From Halobacteriales archaeon QS_6_64_34 (GTDB taxonomy: Archaea; Halobacteriota; Halobacteria; Halobacteriales; Haloarculaceae), in the NCBI GenBank assembly GCA_003020925.1, contig PXRT01000005.1, positions 68,052-132,051 of the forward strand: a stretch of 64,000 bases of DNA, in the 5' to 3' direction. Of this stretch, positions 43,831 to 52,603 are shown piece by piece. The translations under genes were made by a program, and so were the position numbers. Within the stretch, counting starts at the first letter, position 1; the number at the start of each line of letters is the position of its first letter. The notes beneath the pieces were generated by a model. It worked only from the letters and a program-made list of their open reading frames with translations. It was not told the DNA's origin and searched no databases.

Positions 43831-44177
43831 CGAATCACCCGGACGTGGGAGCCTTCGGGATTGTTCTCGATTGCCTGTTCTAGTGATACAGCCTCTCCGA
43901 CCTTGTCGATCTTCGTCTCGGCGGTTCCGGAGAAGTCGACGGCGGCGACGGTGACGTCCTTCTGCAGGACGCCGGAGCCGAGCACCTTGCCCGGAACGAC
44001 CACGGTCTCGTCTTCCTGTGCGTACCGCTCGATGCGGCCCAGGTTGACTTCGGCGTGTGTTCGCCGCGGCTTCTGCAGCCGCTCGGCGACGTCGCCCCAG
44101 ACTGCGCCGCCCGAGTTGCGAGCGGCCGACTTCAGGTCGGCGATGAGACTACTGAGTCTCGGATTCGTCTTGCTCAT
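43827..44177 (-). CDS. 50S ribosomal protein L18e
   Basis: 116 aa from ATG 44177 ([20 protein letters not shown]). The L15/L18e core [46 protein letters not shown] is complete. Archaeal/eukaryotic-specific protein. It is the first protein gene after the tRNA-Leu; the ORF-track start runs back into that tRNA. Confidence 0.95.
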   Translation of the reverse strand: MSKTNPRLSSLIADLKSAARNSGGAVWGDVAERLQKPRRTHAEVNLGRIERYAQEDETVVVPGKVLGSGVLQKDVTVAAVDFSGTAETKIDKVGEAVSLEQAIENNPEGSHVRVIR

Positions 44178-44201
44178 AGGGTTCCTCCTTGATAGGAAAA
44201 G

Positions 44202-44286
44202 TGCAGGGAGCAGGATTTGAACCTGCGGACCCCTACGGGACAGCGCCCTGAACGCTGCGCCGTTGGCCAAACTTGGCTATCCCTGC
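44202..44286 (-). tRNA. tRNA-Leu (anticodon CAG)
   Basis: Type II tRNA of 85 nt. Acceptor GCAGGGA pairs with TCCCTGC; the T arm GCAGG-TTCAAAT-CCTGC is perfect; the anticodon stem CAGCG-TTCAGGG-CGCTG places CAG in the centre of the loop; the long variable arm (TCCCGTAGGGGTC) is the leucine/serine class. No intron seen. CCA is not encoded. Confidence 0.95.
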
Positions 44287-44310
44287 TCGCGTTAGTGGGT
44301 TCTTGATGCC

Positions 44311-44320
44311 CCGTAAAACC
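44311..44320 (-). promoter_or_regulatory. TATA-like element upstream of tRNA-Leu
   Basis: Minus-strand GGGGTTTTACGG about 30 bp before the tRNA. It would give the tRNA-Leu/L18e/.../rpsB half of the operon its own promoter, independent of rpoD. Confidence 0.4.
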
Positions 44321-44388
44321 CCTTTCGGTCCTCGCGCTCGGGGAACGGGCGGTCATCGGCGTCGAAGGGATGTTTCGGGGCATTGGCG

Positions 44389-45171
44389 TTACAGTTGGAC
44401 CGCGTTTTTCAGCTCTGTCGCTCGGTCGCGCAGTGTCTCGACGGCGCGAACGAGGAGTTCGTCGGTGGTAAAGGAGCCGTCAGTCTCGACGTGGAACACG
44501 AAGGCGTTCTCGACGTCGGTGACCTCGACTTCCTTGCCCGGATACCGCCGGGAGAGGTCGTTGCTGAACGACGCCGTCGGGACGAGGTCGCCGTCTGTGG
44601 CGGCTGGGTCGGCGGCGTGCTCGGCCGCGGCCTCTTCGATAACACCGCGAAGGATGTTGGGTTCCTCGTCCTCGAACTCGCCCGTGTCACCGACGACCTC
44701 CACCCGCTGGAGGTGTCGGTACCCGACGGCCACGCCGCCCTGGTGTTTGGCGTGTTCTTTCCCCGTATCGAGGACGGCGTCGGCCTCGACTTCGAGGCGC
44801 TGGCCGTCTTTCAGGTCGATGATGGGGATGTTGTCGTCGGCGGGTTCGACCAGCGCATCACTGGAGACGATGTCGCTGGAGTAAGCCGTCGACGGCCCGT
44901 CGACCGACAGCGACAGCGTCACCTCGTCACCGATTTCGAAGTCATCGAGGTCCGTCGTCAGCGGGACCAGCCCCAGTCGGAGGCCGATCTGCTCGTTGAA
45001 CATCACGCTGGTGTTCTCGATGACGCGAACGGTGTCGATGCTGAACGTGGGCACGTCGGCAATCATCGCCCGCCGGATGCCGTTGGCGAAGGCCGGCGTG
45101 ATGCCACGGACGAGCACGAGCGACTCCCGCTCGCCGCGTTCGACGAACGCAACCTCGTAATCCTGTGTCAT
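44389..45171 (-). CDS. rpoD: DNA-directed RNA polymerase subunit D
   Basis: 260 aa, [77 protein letters not shown]; the [16 protein letters not shown] and N-x-S-x-x-x-D/N-E motifs are those of archaeal RpoD (alpha/Rpb3 homologue). It forms the assembly platform with subunit L. Three bases separate it from rpsK upstream. Confidence 0.96.
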   Translation of the reverse strand: MTQDYEVAFVERGERESLVLVRGITPAFANGIRRAMIADVPTFSIDTVRVIENTSVMFNEQIGLRLGLVPLTTDLDDFEIGDEVTLSLSVDGPSTAYSSDIVSSDALVEPADDNIPIIDLKDGQRLEVEADAVLDTGKEHAKHQGGVAVGYRHLQRVEVVGDTGEFEDEEPNILRGVIEEAAAEHAADPAATDGDLVPTASFSNDLSRRYPGKEVEVTDVENAFVFHVETDGSFTTDELLVRAVETLRDRATELKNAVQL

Positions 45172-45174
45172 TGG

Positions 45175-45564
45175 TTAGAATCCGGAGTTCTTCGGCGCGC
45201 GGGTGCCGTCGTGGGGCGTCGGCGTGACGTCCTCGATGCGGCCGATTTCCAGTCCCGCTCGGGCCAGCGCTCGGATGGTGGCCTGGGCGCCCGGCCCGGG
45301 GGAGGTCTGCTGGTTCCCACCGGGGCCACGCACACGGACGTCGACGCCTTCGACGCCACGGTCGAGGGCCTTCTCGGCGACGACCTCGGCCATCTGCATC
45401 GCCGCGTAGGGCGAGGCCTCGTCGCGGTTCTGCTTGACGACCGTCCCGCCGGAACTCTTTGCGAGCGTCTCCGCGCCGGTCTGGTCGGTGATGGTGATGA
45501 TGGTGTTGTTGAACGATGCGTGGACGTGGGCGATACCCCAGATGTCGTCGGGTGCTTCGCTCAT
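45175..45564 (-). CDS. rpsK: 30S ribosomal protein S11
   Basis: 129 aa: [30 protein letters not shown] near the start and [50 protein letters not shown] at the end are the S11 signature. Overlaps rpsD by 4 bp. Confidence 0.97.
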   Translation of the reverse strand: MSEAPDDIWGIAHVHASFNNTIITITDQTGAETLAKSSGGTVVKQNRDEASPYAAMQMAEVVAEKALDRGVEGVDVRVRGPGGNQQTSPGPGAQATIRALARAGLEIGRIEDVTPTPHDGTRAPKNSGF

Positions 45565-46076
45565 TCTTGGGCCTCCGCGCGCTCAGGGTGCAGTTCGTCC
45601 GCCAGCGAGCTGTGCTCCTCGAAGCCGACCGTGCTCTCGACGGCCACGTCGACTTTCATCGACGGTCGGGTGACGCGTGCGTCGTCGAGTTCGATGTGGC
45701 CGTGGACGATGAACTGTCGCGCCTGCTCGGGCGTGTTCGCGTAGCCCTTGCGGTAGACGACCGTCTGGAGTCGGCGTTCGAGGACATCGGTAACGTCCAG
45801 GGACAGGACGTCGTCGAGTTGGTCCTGCTCGTTGAGAACCCCGTAGCGTTTCAGTCGGGCGAGGAACTCCTCGGCCTCGAGGTCGGTTCCCTCGGTGCTG
45901 CCGAGCAGCTTCCGGGCCTCGCGGCGGTAGCCACGCAGCTCGGACTGGGCGCGCCAGAGTTCCTCCTTGTTCTTTAAGCCGTAGCGACCGAGGAGGTTGC
46001 TCTCGTCGGCGATTCGCTCTCCCTGGTAGGGGTGGTTCGGCGTCTCGTAGAACTTCGTGTTGGAACCGAGCGCCAT
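45561..46076 (-). CDS. rpsD: 30S ribosomal protein S4
   Basis: 171 aa, archaeal S4/uS4 form. The S4 RNA-binding fold is [48 protein letters not shown] overlaps the stop of S13 by one base. Confidence 0.97.
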   Translation of the reverse strand: MALGSNTKFYETPNHPYQGERIADESNLLGRYGLKNKEELWRAQSELRGYRREARKLLGSTEGTDLEAEEFLARLKRYGVLNEQDQLDDVLSLDVTDVLERRLQTVVYRKGYANTPEQARQFIVHGHIELDDARVTRPSMKVDVAVESTVGFEEHSSLADELHPERAEAQE

Positions 46077-46603
46077 TATTCGGCATCCTCCCCAGCGGCT
46101 TCCTCGGCCTGTTCTTCCTTGATGGCCTCGACGTTGACGCCGATGGTCCCCTCGGTACGACCGGTGGACTTCGTGCGCTGGCCACGGACCTTCTGCCCGC
46201 GCTTGTGACGGACGCCACGGTATGAGTCTATCATCTTCATGCGGTTGATGTCCTGTCGGCGGGTGAGCTGGAGGTCGTTGCCGATTTCGTGGGTGGTCTC
46301 ACCGGAGAAGTAGTCCTTCTGGTGGTTCGTCATCCACTCGGGGACGTTGTCGGCGAAGTTCTGGACCTGGTCGACGACCTCGTCGATGACGTCGTCGTCC
46401 AGTTTGCCAAAGACCGCGCGGCGGTCCACGTCAGCGCGCTGGGCGATGATGCGGGCGGCGCGGTGGCCGATGCCGTTCAGTTCTGTCAGTGCTCGCTCGA
46501 CGGACTTGGTGCCGTCGAGGTCTGTCTGTCCGATGCGAACGAAGTAGCGGATGTCCGCCTCCGCATCCACGTCCTCGCCCGCGTCTGGGTCTTCTGCACT
46601 CAT
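46076..46603 (-). CDS. rpsM: 30S ribosomal protein S13
   Basis: 175 aa from ATG 46603 (MSAEDPDAGEDVDAEADIRYFVRIGQTDLDGTKSVERALTELNGIGHRAARI). Acidic haloarchaeal N-extension, HhH core and C-terminal RGVRHKRGQKVRGQRTKSTGRTEGTIGVN are all present. First protein of the operon after tRNA-Ser. The ORF track extends wrongly into the tRNA. Confidence 0.96.
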   Translation of the reverse strand: MSAEDPDAGEDVDAEADIRYFVRIGQTDLDGTKSVERALTELNGIGHRAARIIAQRADVDRRAVFGKLDDDVIDEVVDQVQNFADNVPEWMTNHQKDYFSGETTHEIGNDLQLTRRQDINRMKMIDSYRGVRHKRGQKVRGQRTKSTGRTEGTIGVNVEAIKEEQAEEAAGEDAE

Positions 46604-46621
46604 ATCTTGTAGTGGTGTGAG

Positions 46622-46706
46622 CGTCGTGGCTGGGATTCGAACCCAGGAGGCTGTACGCCACAGAGTTAGCAACCCTGCGCCTTGGGCCAGGCTTGGCTAC
46701 CACGAC
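46622..46706 (-). tRNA. tRNA-Ser (anticodon GCT)
   Basis: Type II tRNA of 85 nt. Acceptor GTCGTGG/CCACGAC, anticodon stem CAGGG-TTGCTAA-CTCTG with GCT in the loop centre (Ser AGC/AGU codons), long variable arm, T arm CTGGG-TTCGAAT-CCCAG. No CCA, no intron seen. Confidence 0.95.
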
Positions 46707-46747
46707 ACGCTCTACACGAGTCTGTACGTACGTATCCCGGGGTCGTA

Positions 46748-46753
46748 TTTAAA
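46748..46753 (-). promoter_or_regulatory. TATA box of tRNA-Ser and the ribosomal operon
   Basis: Minus-strand GCGTTTAAATACG about 45 bp upstream of the tRNA. It is followed by a GC-rich start region. Probably the main promoter for tRNA-Ser-rpsM-rpsD-rpsK-rpoD. Confidence 0.55.
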
Positions 46754-46839
46754 CGCAACGAAGGGGGGCTGGCTCGTGAAGGCGAGCCATGAGTGGGCGT
46801 GACACAACGCAGTAGTGGCGGGCGGCCCTTCCACCGCGT

Positions 46840-47142
46840 ATGGACGACGGCCCGACCACGGACGAGAACGAGACGGTCGACCCGACCGACAGGGAGACGC
46901 TCCGCAGGCATCTCGAACAGTTCGCCGGCCCCAACAGCGTGACGGCGGGCACCGACGGGACCGTGACTGCCCGGTTCAGTTCCTCGACGTACGTCTCGGT
47001 CGACCCTGACGGACACGTGCACAGCGGGATGCCGCTGCACGCCTTCGACGGGCCCGCCGAGCGACTGCACTTCGACCACGGGGACGGTGAACTCCACGTC
47101 GTGACGGGCGAGGGGTCGAATTACATGTTCCGACGACCGTAG
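46840..47142 (+). CDS. Conserved acidic protein of unknown function
   Basis: 100 aa, MDDGPTTDENETVDPTDRETLRRHLEQ..., with an N-terminal acidic helix and a beta-rich second half (GTVTARFSSSTYVSVDPDGHVHSGMPLHAFDGPAERLHFDHGDGELHVV) ending in GSNYMFRRP. No membrane segment or metal cluster. It resembles conserved haloarchaeal hypothetical proteins; no family name recognised. Confidence 0.68.
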   Translation: MDDGPTTDENETVDPTDRETLRRHLEQFAGPNSVTAGTDGTVTARFSSSTYVSVDPDGHVHSGMPLHAFDGPAERLHFDHGDGELHVVTGEGSNYMFRRP

Positions 47143-47190
47143 CCGTGACGCTGCGGGGCGAGAGCCCTCGAACAGGGCCGACCGTCCGTA

Positions 47191-47526
47191 TCAGTCGGCC
47201 GAAACCGGCTTGAACACCGGTTCGAGGGGGGCCGTTTCCGATGGCTCACAGACATTGATACGGCCGTCGCCCGCGACGAGGACGTTCCAGCCGGCGATGT
47301 GGAAGCTGAGAATCTCACAGGCGTCCGTCCCCGAATTCGTTAACAGTCTGTCGAGCGCTTCGAGGTCGAGTTCGCCGGAGAGCGGCGTGAGTTCCATAGG
47401 GTCGACGCCTTCGGCGGTCGCGACCGCGTCGATAATCACCATCGACGGTGCTCGCTGACTTTCGGTCCAGTCAGTTTTGTAGACGGGCGTGTATCGGCAC
47501 TGTGCTGGCTCACAATCTGTAGCCAT
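47191..47526 (-). CDS. HalOD1 output domain protein
   Basis: 111 aa. The core SMVIIDAVATAEGVDPMELTPLSGELDLEALDRLLTNSGTDACEILSFHIAGWNVLVAGDGRINV is the HalOD1 domain, which is fused to response-regulator receivers in many haloarchaeal proteins. Here it stands alone. A TATA element and two operator-like repeats lie directly upstream (47548-47640), so this gene appears to be tightly regulated. Confidence 0.85.
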   Translation of the reverse strand: MATDCEPAQCRYTPVYKTDWTESQRAPSMVIIDAVATAEGVDPMELTPLSGELDLEALDRLLTNSGTDACEILSFHIAGWNVLVAGDGRINVCEPSETAPLEPVFKPVSAD

Positions 47527-47547
47527 AGTTACCTGTTAGGAGGATAG

Positions 47548-47555
47548 CATAAAAG
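47548..47555 (-). promoter_or_regulatory. TATA element of the HalOD1 gene
   Basis: Minus-strand CTTTTATG ends ~22 nt and begins 29 nt before the ATG (47526), which suits a leaderless mRNA. Confidence 0.5.
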
Positions 47556-47588
47556 ACTTCTCCAACACGGTTGTGTGTCCGTGTGATT

Positions 47589-47640
47589 ATCTCCGATATA
47601 TCGGCGTTACACACCCCTATCTCCGTTTATCGGCGGTTAC
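47589..47640. repeat. Paired 22-bp imperfect direct repeats upstream of the HalOD1 promoter
   Basis: ATCTCCGATATATCGGCGTTAC (47589-47610) and ATCTCCGTTTATCGGCGGTTAC (47619-47640) share most bases and are 30 bp apart, i.e. about three helical turns. The first contains the perfect 12-bp palindrome CCGATATATCGG (47593-47604). Placement is 40-90 bp upstream of the TATA box. Likely a binding site for a dimeric activator. Confidence 0.6.
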
Positions 47641-47727
47641 CGGGGCTAGAGTATAAATCGCCAGCTGACATATCAAGTACATAAGTAGTTCCGGGCCCGG
47701 GTCGATACATCGAGACGAGGACCCGTA

Positions 47728-48765
47728 TCAGTCGTCGGCGGCCAGCGGCTCCTCGACCGGGCCTCGCTCGATATACTCCTCGTTGACGACCCACTCGCCG
47801 TCGTCGTTCCGGACCATATACTCGCCGTAGTAGGGCACGCGGTTGGCGACGGTCTCGCGGAACGTCTCACGGATTTCGTCTGTGGTCATCTCGCCCATCG
47901 ACCGCAGGTCGTCGGTCCGGTTCAGGCAGCCTTTCAGCTTCCCGTCGTGGGTAACGCGCACGCGATGGCAGTTGTCACAGAAGTCGGTGTTCTCGACAGG
48001 GTCGACGATTTCGACCATCCCCTCGCTCGACCCGTCGTCGTCGCTCACCCAGTAGCGCTTGCGGTCGTGCATCTCCCGCGCTTCGATTCGGTTGGCCTGC
48101 TCGGCCAGCCAGTCGTGGACCCGCGATATGTCGATGGCCCACTCCGGCCGACCGACGAGTTCCGGCATGTACTCGATTAGCTGGAGGCACAGCCCCTCGT
48201 TTGCGGCGACGTGGTCGACCATCTCCGGGACGTATCCGGCGGTGGGTTCGAAGACGACCATGTTCAGTTTCACCGGGTCCAGCCCCGCGTCCATGGCGGC
48301 TTCGACGCCCTCGATGACCTGCTCGTAGGCGCCGCTTTTCGTTATCTCCGCGAAGGCCTCCTGGTCGATGGCGTCCTGGGAGACGTTCACGCGGTCCAGA
48401 CCGGCCTCGACGAGGGCCGGCGCACGCCCGGGGAGGAAGGTCCCGTTCGTCGTCATCGACACCTCCATCGCGTCGGGCGTGCGCCGGATTATCTCCGCCA
48501 GGTCGCCCCGCAGCATCGGCTCGCCGCCGGTGAATTTCACCGCCTCGATGTCGAACTCCCGCGCCACTTCGAGAAAGCGGACCACGTCGTCTGTCTCCAT
48601 CTCGTGGTCCTGGGCCTCCATCGGCCCGCGCGTGTCGCCCAGCCCCTCGTTGTGACAGTACACACAGTCGAAGTTACAGCGGTCTGTCAGGGAGACGCGG
48701 ACCTGAGACACCTCGCGGCCGTGGCCGTCTGCTAACACGATTTCGGATTCGCCGTCCACGAACAT
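47728..48765 (-). CDS. moaA: GTP 3',8-cyclase MoaA
   Basis: 345 aa from ATG 48765 ([41 protein letters not shown]). N-terminal radical SAM cluster CNFDCVYC and C-terminal second cluster [19 protein letters not shown] (C-x2-C-x13-C) are both intact. It makes the first intermediate of molybdenum cofactor. The ORF track over-extends by ~400 residues upstream. Divergent from the mrp gene with 144 bp between the starts. Confidence 0.96.
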   Translation of the reverse strand: MFVDGESEIVLADGHGREVSQVRVSLTDRCNFDCVYCHNEGLGDTRGPMEAQDHEMETDDVVRFLEVAREFDIEAVKFTGGEPMLRGDLAEIIRRTPDAMEVSMTTNGTFLPGRAPALVEAGLDRVNVSQDAIDQEAFAEITKSGAYEQVIEGVEAAMDAGLDPVKLNMVVFEPTAGYVPEMVDHVAANEGLCLQLIEYMPELVGRPEWAIDISRVHDWLAEQANRIEAREMHDRKRYWVSDDDGSSEGMVEIVDPVENTDFCDNCHRVRVTHDGKLKGCLNRTDDLRSMGEMTTDEIRETFRETVANRVPYYGEYMVRNDDGEWVVNEEYIERGPVEEPLAADD

Positions 48766-48909
48766 AAAACGGCGGTTCCGTACCAAATTTGTTCTAAGTC
48801 CGTCCGCCGTCTGGACGTTCGTCCGGAAACACGGGCTTATCGTTTCACTCGGCGACGCGACAGCGTCGGTGTCACAATCCTTATCGCACCTCCATGGCCT
48901 ACCCGACGT

Positions 48910-50013
48910 ATGAACGAGCAGGACGTGCGCGAGCGGCTCCGGGCCGTCAACGACCCGGACCTGGGCGACGATATCGTGTCGCTGGGACTTGTAAACAGTA
49001 TCGAGGTGGACGGCGACGAGATACGCATCGACCTCGCGCTCGGGGCACCCTACTCCCCGACGGAGACCGGGATGGCCAACGCGGTCCGCGAAGCCCTGTC
49101 CGACCTCGACCAGCGAGTCGACCTGTCGGCGAGCGTCGACCGTGGCGTCAGCGAAGCGGACGACCCGCTCCCCAACGTCAGGAACGTCATCGCGGTCGCA
49201 TCGGGGAAGGGCGGCGTCGGCAAGTCGACCATTGCCGTGAACCTGGCCGCTGGACTCGCCCGCCTGGGCGCCCGCGTCGGCCTGTTCGACGCCGACGTCT
49301 ACGGGCCGAACGTGCCCCGGATGCTCGACGCCGACGAGTCCCCACAGGCCACCGAGGACGACGAGATACTCCCGGTCGAGAAGTACGGCATGAAGCTGAT
49401 GAGCATGGACTTTCTGGTCGGCAAGGATGACCCGGTCATCTTCCGGGGCCCGATGGTCGACAACGTCCTCACCCAGTTGTGGAACGACGTGCTCTGGGGC
49501 ACCCTCGACTACATGATTGTGGACCTGCCGCCGGGCACCGGCGACACGCAGCTGACGATGCTTCAGCGGGTGCCCGTCTCCGGCGCAGTCATCGTCACGA
49601 CGCCACAGGAGGTCGCACTTGACGACGCCCGCAAGGGGCTCCGGATGTTCGGCCGCCACGAGACGCCGGTGCTTGGCATCGTCGAGAACATGTCCACGTT
49701 CGTCTGTCCCGACTGCGAGGGCAGCCACGACATCTTCGGCAGCGGCGGCGGCCACGACTTCGCCGACGAGACAGAAATGCCGTTCCTGGGCGAGGTGCCA
49801 CTCGACCCCGCCGTCCGCGAAGGGGGCGACAGCGGCGAGCCACTGGTACTGGACGACGACAACGCGACCGGCGACGCGTTCCGCGAGATAGCCGCAAACA
49901 CCGCCAACATGCAGGGCATCATCCACCGCAAACGCCAGTCTGACAGCCGGACCGGCCAGGACCAGGCGCCGACGGACGACCGACCGGACGGGGAGAATCA
50001 GGCAGAGCAATAG
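48910..50013 (+). CDS. Mrp/NBP35 iron-sulfur cluster carrier ATPase
   Basis: 367 aa. A MIP18/DUF59 domain ([30 protein letters not shown], residues 1-90) precedes the ParA-like ATPase with deviant Walker [23 protein letters not shown] (about 99-120). The cluster-binding C-x2-C is FVCPDCEG (about 264-270). It transfers Fe-S clusters to client enzymes such as MoaA next door. The C-terminal tail is Gln/Asp-rich ([13 protein letters not shown]). Confidence 0.94.
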   Translation: MNEQDVRERLRAVNDPDLGDDIVSLGLVNSIEVDGDEIRIDLALGAPYSPTETGMANAVREALSDLDQRVDLSASVDRGVSEADDPLPNVRNVIAVASGKGGVGKSTIAVNLAAGLARLGARVGLFDADVYGPNVPRMLDADESPQATEDDEILPVEKYGMKLMSMDFLVGKDDPVIFRGPMVDNVLTQLWNDVLWGTLDYMIVDLPPGTGDTQLTMLQRVPVSGAVIVTTPQEVALDDARKGLRMFGRHETPVLGIVENMSTFVCPDCEGSHDIFGSGGGHDFADETEMPFLGEVPLDPAVREGGDSGEPLVLDDDNATGDAFREIAANTANMQGIIHRKRQSDSRTGQDQAPTDDRPDGENQAEQ

Positions 50014-50056
50014 CAGGCGCTACAGGGGTTTCGAGCGTGGCAGAGAGAAGAGCGGA

Positions 50057-50248
50057 TTACGCTTCGACCGGGCGGTTGTACTTGCGCGTGACGTAGCCGG
50101 CGATGCGGTTACGGACGCCCTTGGACTCGATGTTCGTCACCTTGGTGACGACCTCCTTGTTGTGCTCGAACTCGGCGCCGAAAGCGTCGGGGTACTTCTC
50201 CATGATGAGTCGCCCTGTCTTCTTGACGTAGGCGGGTTTGATTGCCAT
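50057..50248 (-). CDS. 30S ribosomal protein S17e
   Basis: 63 aa from ATG 50248 (MAIKPAYVKKTGRLIMEKYP); KPAYVKKTGRLIMEKYPDAFGAEFEHNKEVV is the S17e core. Archaeal/eukaryotic-specific. Its upstream gap of 188 bp to DUF447 contains an AATAATAAAG sequence that may be its own TATA. Confidence 0.95.
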   Translation of the reverse strand: MAIKPAYVKKTGRLIMEKYPDAFGAEFEHNKEVVTKVTNIESKGVRNRIAGYVTRKYNRPVEA

Positions 50249-50436
50249 GCGCCAATGTTGCCTGCTGGCCTTCAAAAAGGGTTCGACTTCCGGAGCGCGC
50301 AAAGCTTTATTATTTAGCACCTGACCAGCCCGTCCCATGCGCTGAACAGAGCGGTGGCGTGTAAAGCGGTTGTGCGACACAGCACGTCACTGTACGCCGG
50401 TGTCCTGGCCCGAGCACCGACGGTGTCGCCTGTTCG

Positions 50437-51024
50437 CTACCACTCCGCGTCGACCAGCTCTCGAAGTCGGTCGAACGCGGCCCGCTCGCGCTCGCTTCCG
50501 GCCGTCTCGACGACTGATTCGAAGTACCGTAGCCGGTCCAGCATCGTCTCCCGGTCGTAGGCCGGAACGTCCAGCCGCGACGCCGCGACGGTCGCCTCCA
50601 CCACGGCAGCGTGGCCGCGCTTCGTCGTCGGAACCACGCGGCGCTCGACGGCACTCGCCTCGGGGACAAGCGCCCACTCGACCCACTGAGTGTCGCCGTC
50701 TTCCCCCTCGCTCAGCCGTTCGACGCGCACTCGCACCCACGCGTCGGCGCTGTCGAGTACGGGCTCGGCTTCTTCGCGGACCGACAGCGCCGCCTCGGCG
50801 AAATCGACCGGGTCCCGCGTGAACTGGACGTGCCCCTCGCCGCGTTCGCTGAAGTTGCGCCACGTGCGCGTCCGGCCCCACGTCGTCGCCGTCACCTTCC
50901 CGTCAGCATCGGGTTCGTGTAGCCCCAGCGCGGCGACGTTGTACAACCCGTTCGGACCCAGCGTCGTCACTACCGACTCCGTGACACCGGCTAGCTCTAC
51001 GGGCCAGTCGGCCGACTCGGTCAT
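50437..51024 (-). CDS. DUF447 family protein
   Basis: 195 aa. N-terminal LAGVTESVVTTLGPNGLYNVAALGLHEPDADGKVTATTWGRTRTWRNFSERGEGHVQFTRDPVDFAEAAL is a split beta-barrel of the flavin-reductase-like type; the C-terminal part is helical. DUF447 proteins are archaeal or occur in methylotroph C1-pathway clusters; the structure of one member binds flavin. Its ATG overlaps the CitG-like stop by 4 bp, the third tight coupling in this operon. Biochemical role unknown. Confidence 0.85.
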   Translation of the reverse strand: MTESADWPVELAGVTESVVTTLGPNGLYNVAALGLHEPDADGKVTATTWGRTRTWRNFSERGEGHVQFTRDPVDFAEAALSVREEAEPVLDSADAWVRVRVERLSEGEDGDTQWVEWALVPEASAVERRVVPTTKRGHAAVVEATVAASRLDVPAYDRETMLDRLRYFESVVETAGSERERAAFDRLRELVDAEW

Positions 51025-51860
51025 ACTACCAGCCCCCGTTCGAGCGCGACGAACAGCGCACCGGCGACCAGGTCGGCGGTCGTCCCGGGGTTGATGTCGC
51101 GGGCGACCAGCTCCTCGGCCAGGTCGGTCGCGTCTTCCTCGCCGTCGAGCACCGCCCCGGCTCGGCGCGTTACCTCCTCGGCAGCCTCGCGGCCGTTGCG
51201 CGTCACCACGAAGGTGTCGACCTCCCCGGCCAGCAACTCGACGAAGACCCGCGAGGCACGGTCGGGGACCGGCCCGTGGGCTGCCAGTATCGACTCGGCG
51301 GCGTCGAACACCCGCGCGAACTCACCGACCCACTCGGCGGCGATGCCGTCGACGTCGGCGCTCCGGGCCATGATATCGAATAGGGTCAGACCGCGCTCCT
51401 CAAGGGCCGATATCGCGTCGCTCCCGCGACGCACGTCCAGTGGCTCCATGCCCGCTGGCGGGTCGTCGACGGCCACGTCGACGTGCTCGAACGCCCGATA
51501 GAACTCCGCGGCGTCGTCAACGGTCGTCTCACGAACGACACTGTCGGCACCCGAGGGCGTCAGCTCGCCCTCGCTCGCAGCGGCGACAAGCGGTGCGAGC
51601 ACGAGCAGGGCACCGAACTGCGTGTTGCCCGCCGACTGGTCGGCCATCCCGGCGACGGCCCGCTCGAAGGCGTGGCCGACGGCACTCCCGTCGGCCGCCA
51701 GTGCCAGTCCGGGTCGAGCGCCCACCGCGCCGGCCATGAAGTGCTCGAATCGGAGGGCCTCGAAGTCCCGCTCCCGGTCGACGTTGCCGGGCTTGGGCGT
51801 GCCCGTGACTTCCAGTAGGAGCGCCAGCTCGGCGTTCTGAACCGCCGTCCGGCCGCTCAT
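51021..51860 (-). CDS. Triphosphoribosyl-dephospho-CoA synthase family (CitG/MdcB-like)
   Basis: 279 aa from ATG 51860 (MSGRTAVQNAELALLLEVTGTPKPGNVDRERDFEALRFEHFMAGAVGARPGLALAADG). TPKPGNVDR near the N-terminus and QSAGNTQFGALLVLAPL are the family motifs. Bacterial relatives make a citrate-lyase prosthetic-group precursor, but no lyase is encoded here. The archaeal branch must do something else; neighbours hint at cofactor work. Overlaps the dus-like gene by 4 bp. Confidence 0.85.
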   Translation of the reverse strand: MSGRTAVQNAELALLLEVTGTPKPGNVDRERDFEALRFEHFMAGAVGARPGLALAADGSAVGHAFERAVAGMADQSAGNTQFGALLVLAPLVAAASEGELTPSGADSVVRETTVDDAAEFYRAFEHVDVAVDDPPAGMEPLDVRRGSDAISALEERGLTLFDIMARSADVDGIAAEWVGEFARVFDAAESILAAHGPVPDRASRVFVELLAGEVDTFVVTRNGREAAEEVTRRAGAVLDGEEDATDLAEELVARDINPGTTADLVAGALFVALERGLVV

Positions 51861-52603
51861 CGAGTGGCCCCCCGTATGAACCAGTCGGCCGCCGTCTCGC
51901 GGACGGCGGCCAGCACCTCGGGGTCGTCGCTCGCCCGGCCGACACTCACGGCGTCGGCCCCGTACTCGAGGTACTCCTGGGTTGTCTCGCGGTCCCGGAC
52001 GCCGTTGTTGGCGACGACGAACAGGTCCGTCGCGTCGGCGACATCGGCGACGACGGACTCGGAGTCCATCGCATCGACGTGGATTGCGTCGGCACCGGCG
52101 GTTTCGAGCCGGTGGGCCAGGGCGAGGAGGTCGACACCGGGGACTTCCGCCCTGACCTTCACCGAGACTGCGACACCGGTATCGGCAGCGGTCCGGACCT
52201 GCTCTGCGAGCCTCTCGGGACTCCGCAACAGCGTTTCGCCAGCCCCGACGTCGCACATCTCGTCCTGTCGGCAGTGAGCGTTGAGTTCAAGGACCGCGTC
52301 GTGGTCACGACAGACTTCTGCGGCGCACTCGATGGGTGCAAGGGAGGCACTGCGGACGTTGAACGCCCCCCGAAGCGGCACGTCGGCGAGTTCATCGAGC
52401 TGTGCGTCGACGAACGCAATCGGGTCCTCGGGCAGGAACTCCGAACGGTCCCGGTCGGTCATCGCCCGGGCGGCCTCCCGGGTGGCCTCGTCCAGCGCGA
52501 TACCGCCCAGAAACGCACAGCCGGCGTGAGCGGCGACGGCCCGCGCCCAGTCGGCGTCGCCCTCGCCGCTGAGACTCGCCAGGGCGACACGCGGGCGAAA
52601 CAT
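51857..52603 (-). CDS. tRNA-dihydrouridine synthase-like TIM-barrel flavoprotein
   Basis: 248 aa. LNAHCRQDEMCDVGAGETLLRSPERLAEQV and VSVKVRAEVPGVDLLALAHRLETAGADAIHVDAMDS match the Dus family FMN-barrel, with the C-terminal VGRASDDPEVLAAV phosphate-binding strand. It lacks the C-terminal helical tRNA-binding domain, so it may act on a small substrate. Stop/start overlap of one base with cofD (TGATG). Confidence 0.82.
   Translation of the reverse strand: MFRPRVALASLSGEGDADWARAVAAHAGCAFLGGIALDEATREAARAMTDRDRSEFLPEDPIAFVDAQLDELADVPLRGAFNVRSASLAPIECAAEVCRDHDAVLELNAHCRQDEMCDVGAGETLLRSPERLAEQVRTAADTGVAVSVKVRAEVPGVDLLALAHRLETAGADAIHVDAMDSESVVADVADATDLFVVANNGVRDRETTQEYLEYGADAVSVGRASDDPEVLAAVRETAADWFIRGATR

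Noticed and set aside
47728-50010. 760-aa ORF fused upstream of MoaA
   Set aside because: The first ~400 codons are antisense of the mrp gene. MoaA starts at ATG 48765.
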